Positions 42,267-49,449 of a stretch of DNA of 64,000 nt are shown piece after piece. This DNA is from an uncultured Saprospiraceae bacterium (GTDB lineage Bacteria > Bacteroidota > Bacteroidia > Chitinophagales > Saprospiraceae): contig CAKZQC010000047.1 in the NCBI GenBank assembly GCA_937139495.1, positions 89,741 to 153,740 on the forward strand, read 5' to 3'. The stretch's first letter is position 1. Each line of letters begins with the position of its first letter. The notes below the pieces were generated by a model. It saw only the letters and a program-made list of their open reading frames with translations. It was not told the origin of the DNA and did no database searches. The position numbers were made by a program, and so were the translations under genes.

Positions 42267-43403
42267 TTATTTCAATGTTGGCTTGTCCAAATCAGGTCGG
42301 CGGTAGAATAAGGGACCCGAGTTCCAGAAATTACCCTCATTATCCAGCCTATCAATAATGGGAGCAAAACCAACGAAGTGAATACCCATCGTCTTTGTTT
42401 CGTCATTCCATATCCAGTCTTGTATCAATCTCATTTTAGTCATACCTTCCGCTGTCATATTGATTCTAACAACCTGAACGATTTCGTCAAAAGTGTTTGG
42501 GTCAAAAGTAATAATCGTATCAACAGTATTGCTAAATTCTTCTATTTCGCTAATTGGCAATGGGTCACTACCATTCATATTGAATACATTGCCCAAATAT
42601 TTCTCTCCTTTACTTTTTTTGATGTCCTCTACCATCATCATCGTTAAATCCCCTAGTGTTTGAGTCCCTTTCAGGGGCGTAATTGCCTCTTGGGGCAATG
42701 GTCGGTACATTCTCTTGGCATAACTAATAGCGGCACTATTCAGATTAGGCATTGCATCAAAAAAATCAAGCTTACACCAAAAAAGTGGCTTCATCGTTAT
42801 CGTTCCATCTGTTCCAGATTCGTCTATAAGTGGCGCTATTGCCAATGGAATTACTTGAAAGGTGACTCTTTTTTTATCATAATAGATTAGTTGTTTCATT
42901 CGAAAAGAATGAATGGCACTAGGATTAATCTTGTGACTCATATTAAAGGTCACCTCTTCTGATGTTTCGGGATCAATAGTATTAATTACATAGTTTTTAG
43001 TTATTTTGCTTCTGGCTTCTTCCTTCGTGTACGATTTGGTTAGAGCAGCATCTGCGTAACAAGTTACGTCATCTATGCTGCCTAATAAAATTGTTGCAAG
43101 TTTATGTTCCTCTTTATCATCGTCATCGATATCTTGCGATTGCAATTTGAGCGTTTTGACATAGTTTATAGATGAAAAACCAATTTTGGTCATTTTTTCT
43201 CGGATTTCGTCTCTCGCTGTGATAGTGTGATAATCAGGTGCATAATCTACCATCGCCTCTCCTATCCATAGTACATTGGGGTCGGCTTGTAGCTCTTGAA
43301 GTGTGGGCGGCTTATCGGTTGTCAGTTTTGTGGTAGGTACTTGTTGTCCATTTGCCGACAAGGCAAATAACGTAAAGAATAAAATACAGAGTTGTTTTTT
43401 CAT
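42267..43403 (-). CDS. Secreted protein with two GldN-like modules (member D)
   Basis: The 378-residue product has a signal (LFALSANGQ) and is closest to member B: DPNVLWIGEAMVDYAPDYH, TCYADAALTKSYTKEE, FRMKQLIYYDKK, IPLAIAPL, ISYAKRMYRPL, MRLIQDWIWNDE, VGFAPII and GPLFYRRPDLD. Between it and member C are only 93 bases. It is the first gene of the array in transcription order; two membrane-protein genes lie upstream on the same strand. Its place near no gldK, gldL, gldM or porT homologue in the window argues for an accessory role. Confidence 0.75.
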   Translation of the reverse strand: MKKQLCILFFTLFALSANGQQVPTTKLTTDKPPTLQELQADPNVLWIGEAMVDYAPDYHTITARDEIREKMTKIGFSSINYVKTLKLQSQDIDDDDKEEHKLATILLGSIDDVTCYADAALTKSYTKEEARSKITKNYVINTIDPETSEEVTFNMSHKINPSAIHSFRMKQLIYYDKKRVTFQVIPLAIAPLIDESGTDGTITMKPLFWCKLDFFDAMPNLNSAAISYAKRMYRPLPQEAITPLKGTQTLGDLTMMMVEDIKKSKGEKYLGNVFNMNGSDPLPISEIEEFSNTVDTIITFDPNTFDEIVQVVRINMTAEGMTKMRLIQDWIWNDETKTMGIHFVGFAPIIDRLDNEGNFWNSGPLFYRRPDLDKPTLK

Positions 43404-43461
43404 GTTAATCAGGTGTGTTAAAAAAGAGGTGAGTGAAAAAATTAGAAGCTATCCATAAAAG

Positions 43462-43908
43462 CTATTTGTCTTTACCTTTAAAAATATCTTTTTTGACGAG
43501 CCAAATTCCTTTTATCGTTTTGATGCTTTCTGTTCCTCGATCATAAATACCCAATGTGGCGAGCAATGCGATACAAGCCAGCGTGCCAAGTGCTCCGCCA
43601 TAACCATCAAAAAAATAGCTTTTATTGATATACACTATACCAAATAAAAACCCTGCTATGGCTAACAAACCATAGCTTTTGGTAACCTGAGCGGATACCA
43701 TTCCGATAAACGAAGTTCCAGCAAATACAAGTGGAATATTTTTTGTCAAATAGGGGTCAAGTATTTCGGGAAAAGCATAAAAAAAGAAGCCTACTATTAG
43801 TGATAGCAATGCAGAAGCACGCACAGCTCCTTGCTTCAACGATTCGCTGACATAAAAAGTTAATACGGCTCCCAAAGCCCCTACTAAGATAAGAATTAAA
43901 TCATTCAT
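43462..43908 (-). CDS. Small membrane protein, unknown (pair member)
   Basis: The 148-residue product is nearly all hydrophobic, with about five short membrane segments. A stretch FIGMVSAQVTKSYG followed by GYGGALGTLA matches FIGMSSTEITPSI and GIGGKLGTIA in the protein encoded just upstream (43905-44474), so the two are paralogous halves. Their genes overlap by four bases (ATGA), implying translational coupling and perhaps a heteromeric complex. No known family was recognised. Confidence 0.7.
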   Translation of the reverse strand: MNDLILILVGALGAVLTFYVSESLKQGAVRASALLSLIVGFFFYAFPEILDPYLTKNIPLVFAGTSFIGMVSAQVTKSYGLLAIAGFLFGIVYINKSYFFDGYGGALGTLACIALLATLGIYDRGTESIKTIKGIWLVKKDIFKGKDK

Positions 43909-44474
43909 ATTGATAACCAGTGAATTAGAGAAATAATAACAAGGCTGCCAAAAGCTATCGTTCCTAGCTTGCCGCCAATTCCTAAAAACAAACTTTTGGA
44001 AAGCATATAAAATACACCTGCCAAAACTCCCGCAGCAATAACAAAATTAATAGATGGAGTAATTTCTGTACTGGACATTCCTATAAATGCACCACAATAA
44101 ATAGCAGGAGGCAATTTGCTTAGATAAGTAGATTGTTTGTCTAAGCTAGGCAAAAAAGAAGCAACTGTTCCTATAATACCTGCTGCCAAGACACTTCCTA
44201 GCCCAATATCAATATTCAGCAAGTAACAACCTACCGCTCCTACAGGAACCCATATCGCTACGGAAATACTTTCGTAATCGTGTTCTTCATGGTGCAAATC
44301 TAACTGTCTATATCTCAAAAACATACTTAGCGTGAGGATAAGTATTACGATCATTGTAACCAAAATATCGGTGGCGTATCGCTCTTTTATAATCATTGCC
44401 AAAAACATGCTTTGTACAAACAAAAAAACAATAACGACCATTAAAAAGCGAATGGCTTTATGTGTATTCATCAA
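43905..44474 (-). CDS. Membrane protein, unknown (pair member)
   Basis: The 189-residue product has two N-terminal membrane helices that its partner lacks, then a domain of about four or five helices related to the partner encoded at 43462. Shared features are a FIGM-S/T pair and GGKLGT before the last helix. The stop overlaps the next start by four bases. Function is unknown; the repeated helix-breaking glycines suggest a channel or small transporter, which is only a guess. Confidence 0.7.
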   Translation of the reverse strand: MMNTHKAIRFLMVVIVFLFVQSMFLAMIIKERYATDILVTMIVILILTLSMFLRYRQLDLHHEEHDYESISVAIWVPVGAVGCYLLNIDIGLGSVLAAGIIGTVASFLPSLDKQSTYLSKLPPAIYCGAFIGMSSTEITPSINFVIAAGVLAGVFYMLSKSLFLGIGGKLGTIAFGSLVIISLIHWLSI

Positions 44475-44626
44475 GAAAATTTATTTATTTTTTGGTCTCA
44501 ACCATTTATAAAAAAAGTAGCCTATCGGTCTCAAATTACTACCTTGCTTCGCCAAATATAATCAAATACTATTAAACAGGTATTAGAGGTTTCTAATTTT
44601 GAACAAATGGTATCTCTATAAACATC

Positions 44627-44666
44627 AATAGACCTTACTCCAAATTTATTCGGAATAAGGTCTATT
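44627..44666 (-). terminator. Hairpin after the peroxiredoxin gene at 44717
   Basis: AATAGACCTTA and TAAGGTCTATT pair, with an inner TCC/GGA. It lies about 50 bases beyond the minus-strand stop. The T-run is weak. Confidence 0.65.
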
Positions 44667-44716
44667 ATAAACATAAGAGCCTATATACTAATATACTATT
44701 AAAAGCATCTCTAAAA

Positions 44717-45367
44717 TTATTTTTTAAGTCTAGCCAATACTTCCAATACCTCACTTGGTTCTGCACGTAAGGTATAATCCTCTTTAACAAACGAAAACGC
44801 AATAGTACCGTCAGTATCTACTACAAATGTAGAGGCAAGAGGCATATTAAATTGTCCTTCTCCGTTATGTTTTTCGACTTCAATCCCAAAATTCTTATAG
44901 AGCGGACGAAGCTCCTCACTCAGACTAAATGCCAATCCTAATTCTTGAGCGTACAACGATTTATCATCAGTCAGCACTTCAAATTTTAGATTGTGTCTCT
45001 CTGAAGTAGTAAGTGATTCGTCTGGATTTTCGGGCGTAATTGCTACCAATGTTGCTCCCAAAGCTTTAATTTCTGGAAGTACTTCTTGATAGGTTTTTAG
45101 TTCCAAATTGCAGTAAGGGCACCAGCCTCCACGGTAAAATGTAATGACGACAGGTCCTTCTTTTCTTAAAGTTTCTAAATTAAGAACATTGCCTAAATGA
45201 TTAGGTAAGCTAAAATTAGCTATTTTGTCACCAACTTTAGGTGCTTTTTCTACGATACCAGATGCAGATAGTTTCTGCAAATCTTGCATTAATACTTGAA
45301 TTACTTCTTCGGGAAATTTTGCTAAATTTTCATTTTTTAATGCTGTTAATTCTTTTTGCAGTGCCAT
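44717..45367 (-). CDS. Peroxiredoxin-like protein (AhpC/TSA family)
   Basis: The 216-residue thioredoxin-fold protein carries the active-site motif FYRGGWCPYCNLEL. The first cysteine is in the peroxidatic position for AhpC/TSA-like proteins and the CxxC pair allows a disulfide-relay role. An N-terminal helical lead of about 60 residues precedes the domain (KVGDKIANFSLPN). It has no signal, so it is cytoplasmic and probably reduces peroxides. It is related to the protein encoded at 46224. A perfect palindrome lies 20 bases before its start (45387-45410), next to the TetR gene, and probably controls it. Confidence 0.88.
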   Translation of the reverse strand: MALQKELTALKNENLAKFPEEVIQVLMQDLQKLSASGIVEKAPKVGDKIANFSLPNHLGNVLNLETLRKEGPVVITFYRGGWCPYCNLELKTYQEVLPEIKALGATLVAITPENPDESLTTSERHNLKFEVLTDDKSLYAQELGLAFSLSEELRPLYKNFGIEVEKHNGEGQFNMPLASTFVVDTDGTIAFSFVKEDYTLRAEPSEVLEVLARLKK

Positions 45368-45386
45368 TATTTTTGATATTATTAAT

Positions 45387-45410
45387 ATAACTAAACATTT
45401 GTTTAGTTAT
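45387..45410. promoter_or_regulatory. Probable TetR operator
   Basis: ATAACTAAACA and its exact inverse complement are separated by TT, giving a 24-base palindrome between the TetR gene and the peroxiredoxin start. The left part AACTAAACA recurs at 47821, and TTAGTTA recurs at 45993 in the TetR leader. Confidence 0.7.
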
Positions 45411-45425
45411 TGATTAAAAAAATGT

Positions 45426-45983
45426 TTAAATATTTTGAAAGGTTATTTCAATATAGTCTTCTATTTCTTGTGGCGTATTGACTCTGGCAGCTGCCGCCAA
45501 GCCATGCTTTGCCAATAGCAAAAAATTTGCTTGTCGTAGTATCGTATCTTCGTCTTTGGAAGTGTTCATGCTTAATTTTTCGATAAACAAGTCTTTCAAA
45601 TTATCCATGAACGAAACCAGTTGAAATTTGACTAACTGGTCTTCGTTTGTACAAAATTCATTGTAAGTATTGGTCAATAAACAACCTTTTTCGCTTCCTT
45701 TTAGGTCGCTAACGGAGTCGTAAAAAAACTGCTTAATATCGGCTGTTCCATCAGAGGATTTTTTGAATTTCTCGAACATACTACTCACTTGCCCTTTATA
45801 GCATTTTAGGCTTTCGAGAAATACGCCCTGTTTGTTGCCAAAACTAGCATAGATAGAGAATTTATTGATTCCCATTTCTTTTTCTAGCATCTGCATAGAA
45901 GTGTTCTTGTAGCCATTGCGCCAAAAAAGGTGCATTGCTTTCTCTATCACTTCCTCTTCTTTATATTCTTTTTTCCTTGCCAT
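45426..45983 (-). CDS. TetR/AcrR family transcription regulator
   Basis: The 185-residue protein has an N-terminal TetR helix-turn-helix (residues 8-55: EEEVIEKAMHLFWRNGYKNTSM, GINKFSIYASFGNKQGVF) and an all-helical ligand domain. The layout, including a conserved cysteine in KGCLLTNTYNE, is that of the AcrR/YxaF-like group which senses small organic compounds. It is encoded between two peroxiredoxin-like genes, and palindrome-type sequences at 45387, near 45993 and at 47821 suggest it represses both sides and itself. The inducer is unknown. Confidence 0.92.
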   Translation of the reverse strand: MARKKEYKEEEVIEKAMHLFWRNGYKNTSMQMLEKEMGINKFSIYASFGNKQGVFLESLKCYKGQVSSMFEKFKKSSDGTADIKQFFYDSVSDLKGSEKGCLLTNTYNEFCTNEDQLVKFQLVSFMDNLKDLFIEKLSMNTSKDEDTILRQANFLLLAKHGLAAAARVNTPQEIEDYIEITFQNI

Positions 45984-46026
45984 TTTTTCTACTTAGTTAG
46001 ACTTTGTACAGACATTTTGCAAATTG

Positions 46027-46047
46027 AAACCAAAACGCTATTTTGGT
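46027..46047. repeat. Hairpin upstream of the TetR gene
   Basis: AACCAAAA pairs with TTTTGGTT around CGCTA, 44 bases upstream of the TetR start. It may be part of the leader or end the transcript from 46224. Confidence 0.5.
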
Positions 46048-46223
46048 TCCTTCACGATTTTCTGTCTATTAAACTAACAAATAAAATGAGCAAACAGTTG
46101 AGAATAAAAGGTATTTTCCTATTTTTTTTTGCAAGTCCTACTGTTTTTGTGATGAAGCTGCCTAACAGAAGTCGCTGTTTTGTAGCAACCTCTATTAGAC
46201 AATTTCACTATATTCTTTGGCGA

Positions 46224-46883
46224 CTAATTCTCTTTTAGAAATGTTGTCAATTCCGCTGGCTCCGCTCTATTGCGATAATCTGCATCTAGAAAAGCATAGC
46301 TTATTTCACCATTCTGTTCAATAATATAAGTTGCTGCCAAAGGAAGTTCGTTCGACTCATCGCCATTATAACTGCTCATTCCAAACGATTGATTGTACAT
46401 TTCTGCCACCTCGTCCGTCAATCGAAACACAACGCCGTACGCCTTGGCTATTTTATTGCCAATATCGCTCAACACTTCAAATTCCAAATCATGTTTTTGT
46501 GCCGTACTCATTGACTTATCTGGAAGCTCTGGCGTTAGTGCGATTAGACTGGCTCCGTTTGCTTTAAAATGGGGGAGTTCTTGCTGTAATTCATGTAGTG
46601 TCATGTTGCAATAAGGACACCAACCACCTCGATACCACGTCAAAATCACTTTGCCTTTTTTGAGCAAATCGTTCAGTTCCACTGATTCTCCCAACGCATT
46701 GTTTAGTACGAAGTTGGGCGCCTTCTCTCCTATTTGTTTTGCCTTGGTAGTGACACCACTTTGTACCACTGCGTCCAAACCTTCCTTATAAGCTCTTTTT
46801 TTGTTGGCATCTGCCTTTTTTTCAAAATCTGCTTTCTTGGCCTGTAACTTTAACTGTAGTGTTTGCTCCTTGTTATTTCCCAT
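46224..46883 (-). CDS. Peroxiredoxin-like protein, second copy
   Basis: The 219-residue protein shares the full layout of the one encoded at 44717: helical lead, KQIGEKAPNFVLNNALGES, then TWYRGGWCPYCNMTL with the CxxC active site and LIALTPELPDKS. It is cytoplasmic, with a Lys-rich N-terminal helix. Only two bases separate it from the lipoprotein gene upstream, so these two are one operon with its promoter before 47761, where a partial copy of the TetR palindrome is present. Redox protection is the likely role; a specific substrate is not known. Confidence 0.88.
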   Translation of the reverse strand: MGNNKEQTLQLKLQAKKADFEKKADANKKRAYKEGLDAVVQSGVTTKAKQIGEKAPNFVLNNALGESVELNDLLKKGKVILTWYRGGWCPYCNMTLHELQQELPHFKANGASLIALTPELPDKSMSTAQKHDLEFEVLSDIGNKIAKAYGVVFRLTDEVAEMYNQSFGMSSYNGDESNELPLAATYIIEQNGEISYAFLDADYRNRAEPAELTTFLKEN

Positions 46884-46885
46884 TC

Positions 46886-47761
46886 TTATTTTTTAAAATC
46901 TTCTTTCGACAAATTGTTATTGAATTTGATGTCTGACCAAGTTGCCAATATCCAATTATCATCATTTTCTACTGCTGCGTCCCAAGTAGATTTTTTGTAC
47001 TTACGTTTTGTTGGCAACAAAATACCATCTACATCTTCATATTCCAATTTCATCAAATTAGGCGTATCCATTTTGCCAAAATCTGCTACTGTAAACAAGA
47101 ATTGATCAACCAACCCTGTTTCTTTATTGATATACAACTGATAAATATCCGTTGGTTTATTATCTGGGGAGGTAAAAGAAGTTTTGACGACATCATATTC
47201 CTTAGCATCAATTGTTTTTTCGCCAAGATGCTCATAATTAACACTCGGATCCAACAACTTAGGTAACATAGCAAACCAATAAAAATTGGTCGGTCTGCGG
47301 AACGCTACCATTTTCAACATTTTTTCATCTGCCAATACTTGTCCATCGAGTTTCATCCAAAATTCATCTCCATCAAAACCCTGTTCTATGGTTCCTTTGA
47401 GCTGTGGAAAGGTATTGCCATTCTGCTCATAAGAACCATAAGAAAACTGCTCGTCAAAAACATATTTTTCTATCGAAATGTCTTTTTTGCCATCTGGTTT
47501 CTCATACGTATAAGTATATACAACATCTTTTTTGTCTAGCATTTTGCTGTAATTTCCGACTTTCTGCACCATCGCATACACCAATTCATGCCCTTTGTTC
47601 TGAAACTCTACAACAGGCTCTTTTTCGATAGTTTCCTGCTCTGTATTGCTTTGCAATTCAATCGTAGATTCATCTGTTTTATTGATTTCATTTTCATTGT
47701 CATTTCCACATGACACCAATAAAAAACCTAATGCGATACTGGTCAAAATACTAATTTTCAT
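46886..47761 (-). CDS. Lipoprotein, LolA-like fold (DUF6503-like)
   Basis: The 291-residue product has a lipoprotein signal ending FLLVSCGND and an acidic tether. The remainder reads as alternating beta strands with many aromatic residues (YTYTYEKPDG, FWMKLDGQVL, PTNFYWFAMLPKLLD, KEYDVVKTSF, LMKLEYEDVDGILLPTKRKY), which fits the LolA/LppX-like fold seen in DUF6503 proteins of Bacteroidota. Such proteins bind or carry lipids or other hydrophobic molecules, but this one is not characterised. It is encoded two bases before the second peroxiredoxin gene. Confidence 0.75.
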   Translation of the reverse strand: MKISILTSIALGFLLVSCGNDNENEINKTDESTIELQSNTEQETIEKEPVVEFQNKGHELVYAMVQKVGNYSKMLDKKDVVYTYTYEKPDGKKDISIEKYVFDEQFSYGSYEQNGNTFPQLKGTIEQGFDGDEFWMKLDGQVLADEKMLKMVAFRRPTNFYWFAMLPKLLDPSVNYEHLGEKTIDAKEYDVVKTSFTSPDNKPTDIYQLYINKETGLVDQFLFTVADFGKMDTPNLMKLEYEDVDGILLPTKRKYKKSTWDAAVENDDNWILATWSDIKFNNNLSKEDFKK

Positions 47762-47820
47762 ATCTAATTTTGTGTTTTTATTATGCTTAATTCTATTAAT
47801 TAATTTCCTTTGTCAATCAA

Positions 47821-47838
47821 AACTAAACAATCAGTTAG
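47821..47838. promoter_or_regulatory. Partial TetR-operator-like site
   Basis: AACTAAACAATCAGTTAG shares its left nine bases with the palindrome at 45387 and is itself an imperfect CTAAAC/GTTAG inverted repeat. It lies 60 bases before the lipoprotein start. Confidence 0.45.
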
Positions 47839-47907
47839 AAACATGCTAGTATTTTATTTCTTTTATGTTATCTATAACATTTGATAGGTTGGTTTCTTAG
47901 ACCTAAT

Positions 47908-48171
47908 TTATATCTTTTTGAGGGCAGCATACGTATCCCAATCGCCCAAAATAATCTTCCCTGTTTTTTTTGATACCAAAATAAATGGATACATATTACT
48001 TATTTTGATGCCATCATCGTGCCTTGGATCCAAATCCTCATAATACGCATTGAAACACCAATAAGCCTCAAATTCAACGGGCGATTCATCTAAAATAAAG
48101 TGAGTCTCAATATTAGCAACCTTTTGATCAAGATATTCCTTTGCTATTTCAATTGCTTTGCTTTTGTCCAT
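47908..48171 (-). CDS. Small protein, possible Imm35/YrhB-like immunity protein
   Basis: The 87-residue protein begins with a helix (KAIEIAKEYLDQK) and continues as beta strands with a central aromatic stretch EAYWCFNAYYE, then YPFILVSKKTGKIILGDW. This order resembles the small Imm35/YrhB family of immunity proteins, which have a Trp-rich strand and a PxxV-x-K-x-TG strand. No toxin gene is adjacent, so if it is an immunity protein it is orphaned. The resemblance is moderate. Confidence 0.55.
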   Translation of the reverse strand: MDKSKAIEIAKEYLDQKVANIETHFILDESPVEFEAYWCFNAYYEDLDPRHDDGIKISNMYPFILVSKKTGKIILGDWDTYAALKKI

Positions 48172-48230
48172 GTTTTTTTTGCTTTTATGTTACCTACGGC
48201 CATAAAGTGATCAAAATATTGAAGTTGTTT

Positions 48231-48442
48231 TAAAACCGTACACTTTTTTGCTAAGACTAAAAAATAAAAAAAGTGCCACTGATTCAACTGATTTTTTTTC
48301 AGAATAGGGGTCTAAAATTACTTTAAGCTATTGTCGGAAGTCTAACTTCTAGTATCTAACAGCAAAGCGATCTTATTTAAGAGCAACGTTAACTTTTATT
48401 CTTTTTCCAAAAATGATGCTAGCTAAAAAGTGTACGGTTTTA
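48231..48442. mobile_element. Possible MITE-like element with 21-bp inverted ends
   Basis: The left end AAAACCGTACACTTTTTTGC (48232-48251) recurs inverted at 48422-48441 with one mismatch; an extra T/A pair extends it. The interior is AT-rich and has no gene. The sequence just outside the left end, TTGAAGTTGTTTTAAAA, also occurs at the end of the element at 20171-20337. No target duplication was identified. Confidence 0.45.
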
Positions 48443-48596
48443 CATAAAATATTATAATACAGGACAAAACTTAAAAAACACTATTTGAAAGTGAAAAACA
48501 AAGTAAAAGCTGTGCCATTAATGGGGCATTATGAAGAACAAGCGAATACGATCCCTTGAAAACACGTTTAAACTTCAAGGGGTCCACAGGGGCTAG

Positions 48597-48631
48597 CGGC
48601 AATACTTGGTATGCCATACCAAGTATTGCCG
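48597..48631. repeat. Perfect 16-bp hairpin in non-coding region
   Basis: CGGCAATACTTGGTAT pairs with its exact complement around GCC. A CCCTTGAA/TTCAAGGG hairpin lies just before it (48553-48581). The two are the GC-richest part of the 765-base gap. Confidence 0.75.
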
Positions 48632-48936
48632 TTCACTTCGTTCATCCTTGAAGTCAGTATTGAAAGGTGATGGTATCTTGTTATTCATATTCGCCCTAGA
48701 CTTTGCTTCTTTCGGTAATGGAAAGAAGAGGAGGTATAATTGGAATAACCATTTTTAACCTAGAATACATTGTAAAATAAGATTGCTGTTATTTTACGCG
48801 TGTTCAATATTTTCTATGATATAGATAAAAAAACTTGTCCTGTACCAAAATAAAATATAACAAAGAGAAGTAGCAAAACAACCGTTCTGTACTTCTCTCC
48901 TAGTTTTCATCTCAAATCCGTCTGCTAACCGTTTTA

Positions 48937-49233
48937 CTAGCCAATAGCTGTCATTTCATTGATTACAAATTCCTCCACAGCACCTTCTGTATTTTTTACA
49001 TAATCAGCCAAGTGTTGGTTTCCCATGTGCTTTTGCCACAATTCTCTGTTTTCCCATTTTTCAAAAAACAAGAAAAGGTTAGGATTTTTATTATCCTGAT
49101 GCAGGTCATAGCTAATACAACCCTCTTCCGCTCTCGTTACGGCTATGAGTTTCAACAATTCTTTTTGTACCAATTCTTTTTGGTCTGCTTTCGCCAGAAT
49201 TTTTGCTACGATGATTAATTTATTTTGTGCCAT
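48937..49233 (-). CDS. Antibiotic biosynthesis monooxygenase-like (YgiN-type)
   Basis: The 98-residue protein is a small ferredoxin-like alpha-beta fold of the ABM family. Typical pieces are KLIIVAKILAKADQKEL at the start, TRAEEGCISYDLHQDN, LFLFFEKWENRELWQKHM and HLADYV. Family members act as dimers; YgiN-type enzymes oxidise quinols, others have unknown substrates. It is a lone gene followed by the large non-coding region. Confidence 0.9.
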   Translation of the reverse strand: MAQNKLIIVAKILAKADQKELVQKELLKLIAVTRAEEGCISYDLHQDNKNPNLFLFFEKWENRELWQKHMGNQHLADYVKNTEGAVEEFVINEMTAIG

Positions 49234-49354
49234 TTCTATTTTATTTTTGATAGTGATTAGAGGTTATTAATAGTACTTTGATTGCAATATAGAAACTATT
49301 TCATTAGCAAAAAGTTGAACTTCTATTCAAAGTAAGTACCTACTAAACAAAAAT

Positions 49355-49392
49355 AAGCCCTCTGTATCCTCTCAGGACACAGGGGGCTTTTT
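49355..49392. terminator. Terminator after fbp
   Basis: AAGCCCTCTGT and ACAGGGGGCTT pair with one G-T pair, and an inner TCC/GGA adds to the stem. T-rich sequence follows in both directions. It lies 58 bases beyond the fbp stop on the minus strand. Confidence 0.82.
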
Positions 49393-49449
49393 GAAACCAA
49401 AGCAATTTTCATTGCTCTAATTATCACTGTCTTTCTTCTTTTTTTCTTT

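Larger units (their letters stand above)
38303..42310 (-). repeat. Conserved 3'-end segment in four tandem paralogues
   Basis: TCAGGTCGGCGATAGAATA is found at 38303, 39704 and 41053, and with one change at 42292, each encoding the LFYRRPD C-terminal motif of an array member. Strong local DNA identity suggests recent duplication or gene conversion. Confidence 0.85.
40752..43370 (-). repeat. Identical 22-base signal-peptide segment in B, C and D
   Basis: A 22-base stretch starting CATTTGCCGACAAGGCAAAT is identical at 40752-40773, 42119-42140 and 43349-43370. It encodes the LFALSANA signal region of three array members. Confidence 0.9.
48172..48936. other. 765-base non-coding region with nested inverted repeats
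   Basis: No plausible gene is present in either strand. The region contains a 21-bp inverted repeat bounding 48231-48442, an inverted TACAGGACAA pair near 48459 and 48840, and between them two GC-richer hairpins (48553-48581 and 48597-48631). It has the look of one or two degenerate or non-autonomous mobile elements; a structured RNA is an alternative. Confidence 0.6.

Noticed and set aside
48550..48660. Group II intron or retron RNA
   Set aside because: No domain V-like motif is visible and no reverse transcriptase gene occurs anywhere in the window.
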